Shown in pieces: positions 25,239 to 33,690 of a stretch of DNA of 64,000 nucleotides. Positions within the stretch are counted from its first letter, which is position 1, and the number at the start of each line of letters is the position of its first letter. Under the pieces are notes generated by a model. The model searched no databases, was not told where the DNA came from, and worked only from the letters and a program-made list of their open reading frames with translations. The stretch spans positions 119,082-183,081 of the forward strand of contig NZ_KI928932.1 in the NCBI RefSeq assembly GCF_000521215.1, given 5' to 3'. Source of the DNA: Labrenzia sp. DG1229 (lineage in GTDB: Bacteria; Pseudomonadota; Alphaproteobacteria; Rhizobiales; Stappiaceae). The position numbers were made by a program, and so were the translations under genes.

Positions 25239-26498
25239 ATGCGTTCCATGTTTAAAACGTCCGCTGCTGCTTTCGCCATTCTGGCAAGCACAATGGGCGC
25301 TGTATCTGCTGAAGGCCTGACTGGCGAACTCAAGATCTTTCTCGACACATCGAACCCGGCGCCGCGGGCAACGATGGAAAGGATGATCGAGCAGTTCCAG
25401 GCAAAGAACCCGGACCTGACAGTCGAAACGACTGTGATCGATCGGGAAGCCTATAAAACCCAGATCCGCAACTTCCTGACTGCCAACGCGCCGGACGTTG
25501 CCACCTGGTATGCTGCCAACCGCATGCGCCCCTATGTGGAAGCAGGTCTCTTCGAAGACGTTTCCGACCTCTGGGCCGAACCGGCAATTGCCGACAACCT
25601 GGCATCGACCAAGGGTGCGATGACCATTGACGGCAAGCAGTGGGGTGTTCCCTACACTTACTATCAATGGGGTGTTTACTACCGGAAGGACATCTTCGAC
25701 GAACTGGGTCTGAGCGAACCGACGACCTGGGAAGAAGAAAAGGCAAACTGTCAGAAAATCATTGATGCCGGCAAGAAATGCTACACGATCGGCACCAAGT
25801 TCCTCTGGACCGCCGGCGGATGGTTCGACTACCTGAACATGCGCACGAACGGGTTCGACTTCCATATGGACCTTCTCACAGGCAACGCTTCCTGGCAGTC
25901 CGACGAAGTTCGCAAGACATTCGCCAATTGGCGCGAACTCATCGACATGGGCGCATTCATCGACAACCACCAGACCTACAGCTGGCAGGAAGCTCTGCCG
26001 TTCATGGTCAAAGGCGATGCAGCCTCGTATCTGATGGGCAACTTTGCAGTTGCGCCTTTGCGCGATGCTGGACTGAGTGACGATCAGCTCGATTTCTACC
26101 AGTTCGTTGAAATCACGCCGGGCGTCGAAAAAGCCGAAGATGCGCCGACGGATACATTCCACATTCCGTCCAACGCCCAGAACAAGGAAGCGGCACGGGA
26201 GTTCCTGAGATTCGTCGCGTCGCCGGACGTTCAGACCGAAATCAACAACGGGAAAAATCTTGGTCAGCTGCCGGTCAACGCCCAGTCGTCCGTGGATGAC
26301 GACAAGTTCCTGGTAGAAGGCTTTGAAATGCTGTCGAGCAATTCCCCGGGTGGCGTCGCCCAGTTCTTCGACCGTGACGCGCCGGCGGAAATGGCAAAGG
26401 TTGCCATGGAAGGCCTGCAGGAATTCATGGTCAAGCCGGACAACCTCGACAAGATCCTGGCACGCCTGGATCGTGCCCGCGAGCGTATCTACAAGTAA
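25239..26498 (+). CDS. Carbohydrate ABC transporter substrate-binding protein (galactoside locus)
   Basis: 419 residues. Signal peptide (MRSMFKTSAAAFAILASTMG, cleavage near AVSA-EG), then a type 2 sugar-binding protein of the MalE/UgpB class (LKIFLDTSNPAPRATMERMI, GKQWGVPYTYYQWGVYYRKD, PDVATWY). It captures the sugar in the periplasm for the two permeases that follow. GGGAGG lies upstream of the ATG. Neighbouring alpha- and beta-galactosidases suggest oligosaccharides containing galactose as ligands. Confidence 0.92.
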   Translation: MRSMFKTSAAAFAILASTMGAVSAEGLTGELKIFLDTSNPAPRATMERMIEQFQAKNPDLTVETTVIDREAYKTQIRNFLTANAPDVATWYAANRMRPYVEAGLFEDVSDLWAEPAIADNLASTKGAMTIDGKQWGVPYTYYQWGVYYRKDIFDELGLSEPTTWEEEKANCQKIIDAGKKCYTIGTKFLWTAGGWFDYLNMRTNGFDFHMDLLTGNASWQSDEVRKTFANWRELIDMGAFIDNHQTYSWQEALPFMVKGDAASYLMGNFAVAPLRDAGLSDDQLDFYQFVEITPGVEKAEDAPTDTFHIPSNAQNKEAAREFLRFVASPDVQTEINNGKNLGQLPVNAQSSVDDDKFLVEGFEMLSSNSPGGVAQFFDRDAPAEMAKVAMEGLQEFMVKPDNLDKILARLDRARERIYK

Positions 26499-26517
26499 GT
26501 TCGCTTACGACAGAACC

Positions 26518-26547
26518 GGACAGGGTGCGCCTGCATCCTGTCCTTTT
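26518..26547 (+). terminator. Stem-loop plus T-run between binding-protein and permease genes
   Basis: ggacagggtgc (26518-26528) pairs with gcatcctgtcc (26533-26543) over 11 positions including one G-T pair, with loop gcct, and is followed by tttt. It starts 20 bases after the binding-protein stop. A partial terminator here would keep permease expression below that of the binding protein. Confidence 0.75.
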
Positions 26548-26583
26548 CAATAGGTCCCAGTAGCCAATCCTGAAGAGGCAAAC

Positions 26584-27501
26584 ATGACCCAAGCGTCCGT
26601 TGCCGAAAATCGCCAGAGTTCCTGGTGGCACCAGAATCAGCAACAGATCACACCCTGGCTGTTTCTGGCTCCAGGCATCCTGTTCTTCCTGTTTTACGTG
26701 ATTTTCCCGATCTTCCAGTCCTTCAATCTGTCTCTTTACGAATGGGATGGTCTCGGCAAGGCGGAATATGTCGGGCTCTACAACTACGAAGAACTCTATT
26801 GGGACGAGGCTTTCTACACGTCCTTGAAAAACAACGTTGTCTGGCTAGTCCTGTATCTGCTGGCCATTCCTGCCGGCCTGTTCATCGCGCTTTTCCTGAA
26901 CCAGACCGTTACAGGCATCAGACTGTATAAGTCGCTGTTTTTCTTTCCTTTCGTGATCTCCCAGGTCGTCGTTGGTCTGGTCTTCACCTGGTTTTATGAT
27001 CCAACTTTCGGCATTATCAACGTGCTGCTTGGTTCGGTCGGTCTTCCGCCAGTGAATGTTCTCGGTGACGAGAACTGGGTAACCGTCGGGATCATCGTGG
27101 CCGGTCTCTGGCCGCAAACCGCCTATTGCATGATCCTCTATCTCACTGGCCTCAATGCCGTCGATCCGGAGCAGATCGAAGCCGGGCGGCTTGATGGTGC
27201 CAAGAGCTGGAAGATGCTGTGGTACATCATCGTTCCACAACTGCGTCCTGCCACCTTCATTGCCTTCGTGGTTACCATTATCGGCGCCCTTCGGTCCTTT
27301 GACCTAATCTCCGTCATGACCAATGGCGGTCCGTTCGGCGCAAGCCGTGTCCTCAGCTTCTACATGTTCGAGGTTGCCCTCTCCGAATACGGTTTCCGCA
27401 TGGGCTATGGCGCGGCAATCGCCGTGGTGCTGTTCCTGATCATGCTGGCTTTCATCGCCTACTTCCTGTGGTCGATGTACAAAGAAGAAAGGGCGCGCTG
27501 A
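26584..27501 (+). CDS. Sugar ABC transporter permease (MalF/UgpA type)
   Basis: 305 residues, six membrane helices. The coupling loop is recognisable as LNAVDPEQIEAGRLDGAKSWKM...IIVPQLRP (the EAA motif of binding-protein-dependent permeases). It forms the channel heterodimer with the next gene product, one base apart at the gene boundary. A polar N-terminus (SSWWHQNQQQITPW) precedes helix one. Confidence 0.92.
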   Translation: MTQASVAENRQSSWWHQNQQQITPWLFLAPGILFFLFYVIFPIFQSFNLSLYEWDGLGKAEYVGLYNYEELYWDEAFYTSLKNNVVWLVLYLLAIPAGLFIALFLNQTVTGIRLYKSLFFFPFVISQVVVGLVFTWFYDPTFGIINVLLGSVGLPPVNVLGDENWVTVGIIVAGLWPQTAYCMILYLTGLNAVDPEQIEAGRLDGAKSWKMLWYIIVPQLRPATFIAFVVTIIGALRSFDLISVMTNGGPFGASRVLSFYMFEVALSEYGFRMGYGAAIAVVLFLIMLAFIAYFLWSMYKEERAR

Positions 27502-27502
27502 C

Positions 27503-28351
27503 ATGTTTCCGACACCGATCGAACGTACGCCCCGCTCCTGGCAAGTCACCTATCAGGCCTTTTTGCCGCTTGCGCTGATCCTTTGGCTGCTGCCTCTCAT
27601 CGCCGTTGCAATATTCTCCATCAAGCCCGATACGGATTTTGCGAATGCCAATTACTGGGGCTGGCCATCTGAATTCAAGGGTTTTACCAACTACTGGCTG
27701 GTGTTCACGGCATCTGACATGCCGAAATATCTGCTGAACTCGTTCAAGATCACAATCCCTACCGTGATTGGCGCAGTTGCCCTTTCCTGCATGACCGGCT
27801 TCGCTCTCGGCATCTACAAGTTCAAGGCCAACATCTGGATCTTCTTCATGTTTGTCGCCGGCAACTTCGTGCCGTTCCAGATCCTGATGGTTCCGGTCCG
27901 CGATCTCACGCTTCAGTTGGGCCTGTACAACACCATCACGGGGCTCGTGCTCTTCCACGTCGCTTTCCAGACCGGTTTCTGCACGCTGTTCATGCGCAAT
28001 TTCATCCGTGCTCTTCCTTTTGAGCTGATCGAGGCGGCTCGCGTCGAGGGAATTTCGGAATGGCGCATTTTCTGGTTTGTAGTCCTGCCGCTGATGAAAC
28101 CCGCAATCGCAGCTCTCGCCGTGCTGATGTTCACCTTCATCTGGAACGACTATTTCTGGGCAATTGTTCTGACACAAGGCGTTGAAAGCCAACCGGTCAC
28201 AGCCGGCATCACCTCATTCAACGCACAGTATCGCGCTGCCTATCATCTGATGAGCGCGGGTTCCATCGTTGCGGCCCTGCCACCGGTCGCGATGTTCTTT
28301 TTGATGCAGCGGCACTTTATTGCCGGCCTGACACTCGGGGCTGTCAAATGA
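27503..28351 (+). CDS. Sugar ABC transporter permease (MalG/UgpE type)
   Basis: 282 residues, six membrane helices with the EAA loop LPFELIEAARVEGISEWRIF and a C-terminus ending FIAGLTLGAVK, which is typical of MalG-like permeases. It begins one base after the stop of the partner permease. Its own stop is followed at once by a small stem-loop (28353-28369) ahead of the alpha-galactosidase gene. Confidence 0.92.
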   Translation: MFPTPIERTPRSWQVTYQAFLPLALILWLLPLIAVAIFSIKPDTDFANANYWGWPSEFKGFTNYWLVFTASDMPKYLLNSFKITIPTVIGAVALSCMTGFALGIYKFKANIWIFFMFVAGNFVPFQILMVPVRDLTLQLGLYNTITGLVLFHVAFQTGFCTLFMRNFIRALPFELIEAARVEGISEWRIFWFVVLPLMKPAIAALAVLMFTFIWNDYFWAIVLTQGVESQPVTAGITSFNAQYRAAYHLMSAGSIVAALPPVAMFFLMQRHFIAGLTLGAVK

Positions 28352-28352
28352 T

Positions 28353-28374
28353 CGGTCTGCTTCAGACCGGTCTG
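28353..28374. repeat. Intercistronic inverted repeat after the permease gene
   Basis: CGGTCTG-CTT-CAGACCG is a perfect seven-base hairpin, and its right arm forms a second palindrome CAGACCGGTCTG (28363-28374). It starts two bases after the permease stop and could adjust expression between transporter and glycosidase genes. Confidence 0.45.
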
Positions 28375-28405
28375 GATGCAAGTAAGAGTGTAGGGAGAAA
28401 CGGGA

Positions 28406-30484
28406 ATGCAGGCTAGGACCTGGCATCTTGGCGATGCTCATCAAAGCCTGGTACTTGCCAGCTTCGGGGACAGCTTGCCGGAAGCGGTTTATTGGGGGCC
28501 ACCGCTTCCGGAAAAGGAGTCGCTGCAATCGCTTGCAGCCGCATCGGCCACCGATGTGACCGGAGGCATGGTGGACAGCAACGCCCCTATCAGCCTCAGC
28601 CCGGAGGCATCCCGAACCTTCCCCGGGCAGGCCGGGCTGGCTGGCCGCGACGCCGAAGGCAATCCCCTGGCCCCGGATTTCCGGTTTGCCGGCGAAGCAT
28701 CAAACGATCATGGCCTGACACTTACCTATGAAGATACCGCACTCGATCTCAGCCTTGTATTCGATCTGAGGCTCACCCCGGAAAACTCGCTTCTGCGGAT
28801 GCAGACCCAACTGGAAAGCCAGGGCAGGATCACGGTCGACTGGCTCGCAGCGCCTGTGATGCCGGTTCCGGCACACACCGGCGAAACGATAGAATTTTCA
28901 GGTCGCTGGTGTGCGGAATTCCAAACCCGCCGCTTGCCTTTCGCCCCCGGCGCGCGCGTCAGGGACAATCGGACAGGCCGCTCTGATCATGCGCACTTCC
29001 CGGGCCTCATCGTATGTTCTGCTCAGACAAGCAACACGTCGGGCGAAGCCTACGCGTTTCATTACGCGTGGTCCGGCGGACACCGCATGGTCGCCGAAGA
29101 ACTTGCCGATGGGCGGCGGCAGGTTCAGTTCGGGCATGCATCCGCCAGCATGAAAGGGAACCACACCTTCCGCACGGCCCCGCTCTATGCAACCTATGCG
29201 GCTTCAGGCTTCAACGGCGCCGCGGTCCGTTTTCAAAGGCACGCCAGAAACCGGATCGTGTCCGGTGAAAAAACACCGCGACCCGTTCACTACAATTGCT
29301 GGGAAGCCGTCTATTTCGATCACGAGATCGAGGAACTGAAATCAATCGCTTCCAGGGCGGCGGACCTGGGAGCCGAGCGTTTTGTACTTGATGACGGCTG
29401 GTTCGGTCTTCGGGACGACGACACCTCCTCGCTTGGTGACTGGGGCATTGACCGCAGAAAGTATCCGGACGGGCTGGCTCCGCTTGTCGAACATGTCAAA
29501 GGCCTCGGCCTTGAATTCGGCATCTGGTTCGAGCCGGAAATGATCAACGAGGACAGTGAACTTTTCAGATCACGTCCGGAATGGGTCCTCGGCCCGTTGG
29601 GCCAGGTCAGGGGCCGCCAGCAACTCTGTCTCGACATGTCCCGTGACGATGTCCGCACCTATCTCTACAATTGTATTGCCGAAGTGCTTTCCACCAACGA
29701 TATCGGTTACATCAAGTGGGACCACAACAGGGTACTGCCGATCGTCGATGCCGCCCAGACCGAGGGCACTTACGCTCTCATCGATCGATTGCGCGCGGAC
29801 TTTCCACATGTCGAAATCGAAAGCTGTGCATCAGGCGGCGGACGGGTCGATTTTGGCATCCTGAAGCGAACTCAGAGGGTCTGGCTTTCAGATAGCAATG
29901 ACGCTCTGGAACGCCAGCGCATCCAGCATGACGCCGCCCTCTTTTTACCGGCCTCGGTTACCGGCTCGCATGTCGGACCGCGAAAATGTCACACGTCCGG
30001 CCGAACGCTCAATATGAAGTTTCGTGCCTGGACCGCTGCTCAGCGGCACATGGGTTTCGAAATGGACCCGCGCGAGCTTACAGACGAGGAAGCCGGCGTC
30101 CTGAAACACGTGACCGGGTGGTGGAAGGCAAACAGGGACTGGATGGTGCACGCCGACATATTGCGGCTCGACAGTCCTGACCCTGCCCTGATTGCGGAGC
30201 AGCAACTCGCCGAGGACAAAAGCCGGTTTGTTGTTTTTGCGGCCCTGTCGCGTCCGTCGAACCAGATTCTGCAGCCACCGCTTCGTCTGACCGGCCTGGA
30301 GGCCGGCGCACAATACAAGACAAAGTTGATCAATCGCGAAGACGCCGCAGACCTTTCCCGCGGCTCTCCGTTTCTGAAGGAAAATGATCTGGTTGCGAGC
30401 GGTCAGTACCTGATGTCCCACGGCCTCATATTGCCATGGTGCTTCCCGGAGACGATCTGGGTCCTGGAAGCACAACGGATCTGA
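28406..30484 (+). CDS. Alpha-galactosidase, glycoside hydrolase family 36
   Basis: 692 residues, full family length. An N-terminal beta-sandwich is followed by a (beta/alpha)8 barrel. GH36 signatures: FVLDDGWFGLRDDD, GIWFEPEMINEDSEL, the nucleophile Asp439 in YIKWDHNR, the substrate loop ESCASGGGRVDFG, and the acid/base Asp496 in SDSNDALERQR. No signal peptide is seen, so it acts in the cytoplasm on imported alpha-galactosides such as melibiose or raffinose-type sugars. GGGAG precedes the ATG. It lies in the IclR-controlled operon behind the ABC genes and ahead of the galactose-oxidation genes. Confidence 0.95.
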   Translation: MQARTWHLGDAHQSLVLASFGDSLPEAVYWGPPLPEKESLQSLAAASATDVTGGMVDSNAPISLSPEASRTFPGQAGLAGRDAEGNPLAPDFRFAGEASNDHGLTLTYEDTALDLSLVFDLRLTPENSLLRMQTQLESQGRITVDWLAAPVMPVPAHTGETIEFSGRWCAEFQTRRLPFAPGARVRDNRTGRSDHAHFPGLIVCSAQTSNTSGEAYAFHYAWSGGHRMVAEELADGRRQVQFGHASASMKGNHTFRTAPLYATYAASGFNGAAVRFQRHARNRIVSGEKTPRPVHYNCWEAVYFDHEIEELKSIASRAADLGAERFVLDDGWFGLRDDDTSSLGDWGIDRRKYPDGLAPLVEHVKGLGLEFGIWFEPEMINEDSELFRSRPEWVLGPLGQVRGRQQLCLDMSRDDVRTYLYNCIAEVLSTNDIGYIKWDHNRVLPIVDAAQTEGTYALIDRLRADFPHVEIESCASGGGRVDFGILKRTQRVWLSDSNDALERQRIQHDAALFLPASVTGSHVGPRKCHTSGRTLNMKFRAWTAAQRHMGFEMDPRELTDEEAGVLKHVTGWWKANRDWMVHADILRLDSPDPALIAEQQLAEDKSRFVVFAALSRPSNQILQPPLRLTGLEAGAQYKTKLINREDAADLSRGSPFLKENDLVASGQYLMSHGLILPWCFPETIWVLEAQRI

Positions 30485-30544
30485 ACAGAAAGAATTTTCA
30501 AGGCACTGAATCGAATGTGCCGGAAAACAAGAAGGGAGCGTCAC

Positions 30545-31309
30545 ATGCACGCGAATTATCCTGACCTGAAGGGCAGGTCGGTTTTCATCACCGGCGGTGG
30601 CTCGGGCATTGGCGCTGCTCTCAGCAGCGGTTTTCTGTCCCAGGGTGCAAGGGTCGCATTTGTACAGCGCTCGGACGCGACAGAATTCTGCGATGAAATG
30701 GAACGCCAGCACGGCAACCGGCCGCTTTATCTGCAATGCGACATAGCCAACATTGCCGAACTGAAGGGTGCAATGGACAAATCGGCTGAAGCGCACGGTG
30801 CAATCTCCGTTCTGGTCAACAACGCGGCCAACGACAAGCGTCACAAGACGGAAGAGGTGGATGAGGATTTCTGGGACTGGGCCCAGGCGATCAACCTCAA
30901 GGCCTACTTCTTCGCCTGCCAGCACGTCATTCAGGGGATGCGCGCTGCCGGTGGTGGGTCGATCGTCAACTTCACGTCTATTTCGTACATGATGGGCAAT
31001 GCCGGCTATGCGGCCTACACAACAGCCAATTCCGGCATCAACGGTATGACCCGAAGCCTTGCGCGCGAATTCGGGCCTGACAACATCCGGGTCAACGCGA
31101 TCGCACCCGGCTGGGTTCTCACACAACGGCAAAAGGACCTGTGGGTTACGCCGGAAGCCCTCGCAGCACATCTTGACCGCCAGTGTCTGAAGTTCGAGCT
31201 TTCACCGGAAGACATGGTGGATCCGGTCCTCTTCCTGGCGGCGAAAACCAGCAGAGGTATGACGGGACAGTCCCTGGTGGTGGACGGCGGAGTAGTGGTG
31301 ACGGGATGA
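30545..31309 (+). CDS. Short-chain dehydrogenase, probable sugar dehydrogenase, with altered YxxxK motif
   Basis: 254 residues. NAD-binding TGGGSGIGAAL (residues 16-26), NNAAN near 92, and Ser145 and Tyr158 at the expected spacing. The active-site motif reads YTTAN, with Asn162 where the catalytic Lys normally stands, confirmed in the DNA (tac aca aca gcc aat). By context it would oxidise D-galactose to the lactone, as SDR galactose dehydrogenases do, but the missing Lys makes activity uncertain. ATG 30545 follows GGGAG; the frame upstream lacks SDR similarity. Overlaps dgoK by four bases. Confidence 0.87.
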   Translation: MHANYPDLKGRSVFITGGGSGIGAALSSGFLSQGARVAFVQRSDATEFCDEMERQHGNRPLYLQCDIANIAELKGAMDKSAEAHGAISVLVNNAANDKRHKTEEVDEDFWDWAQAINLKAYFFACQHVIQGMRAAGGGSIVNFTSISYMMGNAGYAAYTTANSGINGMTRSLAREFGPDNIRVNAIAPGWVLTQRQKDLWVTPEALAAHLDRQCLKFELSPEDMVDPVLFLAAKTSRGMTGQSLVVDGGVVVTG

Positions 31310-32226
31310 GCCTTCAGGCAAAAGCGGACTGGATCGCTGTGGATTGGGGCACAACCAATCTGCGTATCTGGGCGCTGGATTCGAGCGGATGCGAAATGAT
31401 CCACCGTTCCTCCGACAAGGGCATGGGCGGGCTGGCCACAAACGAATTTGAATCCGCGCTTCTCGAGCTGATCGCAGACCTGCTCGAGCCGGACATCAGA
31501 ACGCCGGTGATCGTTTGCGGTATGGCCGGTTCGCGACAGGGCTGGGCGGAAGCACCTTACAAGACAACGCCCTGCACACCGCCTTCCCTGGAAGACGCGA
31601 CCGTTGTCCATGCAGCCGATGCCCGTCTTGACGTACGCATCCTTCCGGGAATCAAGCAGCTCGACCCGACAGATGTCATGCGGGGCGAGGAGACCCAGAT
31701 TTCCGGATTTCTTGCGGATAATCCGGGATATAGCGGAACGCTGTGTCTGCCCGGCACGCATACCAAATGGGTTGCGATCAGGGACGGTGTTGTCGAACAC
31801 TTCAGGACATTCATGACCGGCGAAATGTTCGCGCTCCTGTCCAGTCGATCGGTTCTTCGCCACAGTCTGTCCGCGCGTGAGATCGATCACGATACCTTCG
31901 AGCAAGCTGTTGCGGACGCCGCTGAAAATCCTCAGGCAATTGCGGCGAGCCTCTTTGGCATACGGGCTGCCGGTCTGATCGCCGGCCTGACAGGGGAAGC
32001 TGCGAGAGGGCGCTTATCCGGCTACCTGATCGGTGCGGAGCTCGCCGCCGTCAGGGATAGTTTTGACCTTGCCGCGATCACGCTCCTTGGCAGTGATCAA
32101 ATTTCCAAGGCGTATCAATCGGCGCTGGGTCGGCTCGGATACCGGGCGACACTCCTTAACGCGGAGACCATTACTCTGAACGGTCTCGTGCTTGCTTACT
32201 CTTCCTATTCCAAGGTTTCCTCATGA
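31306..32226 (+). CDS. dgoK: 2-dehydro-3-deoxygalactonokinase
   Basis: 306 residues. It phosphorylates 2-keto-3-deoxygalactonate with ATP. The N-terminus WIAVDWGTTNLRIWAL is the DgoK phosphate motif, followed by VIVCGMAGSRQGWAEAPY and LCLPGTHTKWVAI, both typical of the family. ATG 31306 lies in an ATGA overlap with the SDR gene; an in-frame extension upstream lies within that gene. The stop overlaps the aldolase start (32223-32226). Together with dgoA it marks the De Ley-Doudoroff route. Confidence 0.95.
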   Translation: MSLQAKADWIAVDWGTTNLRIWALDSSGCEMIHRSSDKGMGGLATNEFESALLELIADLLEPDIRTPVIVCGMAGSRQGWAEAPYKTTPCTPPSLEDATVVHAADARLDVRILPGIKQLDPTDVMRGEETQISGFLADNPGYSGTLCLPGTHTKWVAIRDGVVEHFRTFMTGEMFALLSSRSVLRHSLSAREIDHDTFEQAVADAAENPQAIAASLFGIRAAGLIAGLTGEAARGRLSGYLIGAELAAVRDSFDLAAITLLGSDQISKAYQSALGRLGYRATLLNAETITLNGLVLAYSSYSKVSS

Positions 32227-32837
32227 GCAGAAATCTGATCGCCATTCTACGAGGCCTGACACCCGCGGAAGCGCTCCCGGTCACCGAATGCCTTATTGAG
32301 GCAGGCATTACCTGGATCGAGGTGCCACTCAACTCCCCGGACGCCCTCACCAGTATTGACGCGATGGTCAGGGCCCATTCCGCCAACGCACGGATTGGAG
32401 CCGGAACCGTGTTGTCGCCAGAGCAGGTGCTACAGGTGAAAGCCGCAGGTGGCTCTCTGATCGTTTCGCCGGATTGCAATCCGGATGTTATCCTTGCGAC
32501 CAAGGCCGAAGACATGTTGTCATATCCGGGCGTCATGACACCGAGCGAAGCATTCACCGCACTCCGCAACGGCGCAGACGGGCTGAAGTTTTTCCCGGCC
32601 TCTCTCATTGGTCCCGACGGTCTCAAGGCAATGCTGGCTGTTCTGCCCAAAGGCACCGCCACCTATGCCGTCGGTGGCGCCGGACCGGACAATTTCGGTG
32701 ACTGGATCAAGGTCGGTACAACAGGCTTCGGCATTGGTACGGCTCTTTACAAGCCCGGGTTTTCAGTCGCGGAAATCAAGGAACGGGCCGAGAAAATAAT
32801 CAGCGCCTATGATGCGGCAATGGAAGCACACGGATAG
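32223..32837 (+). CDS. dgoA: 2-dehydro-3-deoxy-6-phosphogalactonate aldolase
   Basis: 204 residues of the KDPG/KDPGal class I aldolase family. Glu33 lies in WIEVPLNSPD, GAGTVLSPEQV near residue 60, SPDCNPDVI near 82, and the Schiff-base Lys122 in GLKFFPASLIGP. It splits KDPGal to pyruvate and glyceraldehyde 3-phosphate. Leading ATGA overlap with dgoK. Family length is normal. The RGLTPAEALP N-terminus and PLNSP favour DgoA over the KDPG aldolase Eda. Confidence 0.95.
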   Translation: MSRNLIAILRGLTPAEALPVTECLIEAGITWIEVPLNSPDALTSIDAMVRAHSANARIGAGTVLSPEQVLQVKAAGGSLIVSPDCNPDVILATKAEDMLSYPGVMTPSEAFTALRNGADGLKFFPASLIGPDGLKAMLAVLPKGTATYAVGGAGPDNFGDWIKVGTTGFGIGTALYKPGFSVAEIKERAEKIISAYDAAMEAHG

Positions 32838-32842
32838 GGTTC

Positions 32843-33682
32843 ATGAGCAACGTATTTGACGGGCGGCAATGCACGCTCGGTGAAGGACCGCTTTGGCATC
32901 CCGAACGCAGGCAACTCTACTGGTTCGACATCCTGAGCAGGCAATTGCTGACCCGGCAAAACGAGACTGAAACGTCGTGGCAATTCGACGAATATGTCTC
33001 GGCGGCCGGGTGGGTCAGTCGCACCGAAATTCTGATTGCTAGTGCAAGCAGGCTTTTCCTCTTTGATCTTGAAACCAAAGCCCGGACCAAGCTATGCGAC
33101 CTTGAGGCAGACAATCCGGTAACACGGTCCAACGATGGCCGCGCGGATCCCAAAGGCGGGTTCTGGATTGGCACGATGGGAATTGAAGCCGAACAGGGTG
33201 CGGGTGCCATTTACCGGTTTTTCAAGGGTGAATTGCGCAGGCTCTATAGCGGGATCACGATTTCCAACGCGATCTGCTTTTCTCCGGACGGGACGACAGC
33301 CTACTTCGCTGATACCGCGACACAGGCGATCCAGCAGGTTTCACTGGACGAAGACGGGTGGCCCGCCGGAACCCCGACCTTGTTCGCAGATCTTTCCGGG
33401 GACGGTTACAATCCCGACGGTGCAGTGGTTGATTGCGAAGGTCATCTCTGGAATGCGCAGTGGGGGGCAAACCGCATCGCAAGATATGCCCCGAACGGAA
33501 ACTTTGTCGAAGACATAACGGTCCAGGCCGCACAGGTCTCCTGCCCCGCCTTTGGCGGCACGGACCTTCAGACCCTGTTTGCAACGACAGCGGCCGAAGG
33601 CCTGGAAGGCATATGGGAAGGCAAGACATTCTTTGCCGAGACGACCGTCCGCGGACAGGCCGAACACCGCGTCATCCTCTAG
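32843..33682 (+). CDS. SMP-30/gluconolactonase family sugar lactonase
   Basis: 279 residues. The six-bladed propeller family is shown by TLGEGPLWHPERRQLYWFDI (metal-binding Glu), RSNDGRADPKGGFWIGTMG (the conserved Asn-Asp pair) and GDGYNPDGAVVDCEGHLWNA. Divalent-metal lactonase; here it probably opens D-galactono-1,4- or 1,5-lactone made by the dehydrogenase. Starts five bases after dgoA and ends eight bases before the beta-galactosidase gene. Confidence 0.93.
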   Translation: MSNVFDGRQCTLGEGPLWHPERRQLYWFDILSRQLLTRQNETETSWQFDEYVSAAGWVSRTEILIASASRLFLFDLETKARTKLCDLEADNPVTRSNDGRADPKGGFWIGTMGIEAEQGAGAIYRFFKGELRRLYSGITISNAICFSPDGTTAYFADTATQAIQQVSLDEDGWPAGTPTLFADLSGDGYNPDGAVVDCEGHLWNAQWGANRIARYAPNGNFVEDITVQAAQVSCPAFGGTDLQTLFATTAAEGLEGIWEGKTFFAETTVRGQAEHRVIL

Positions 33683-33690
33683 GAAGTCAC

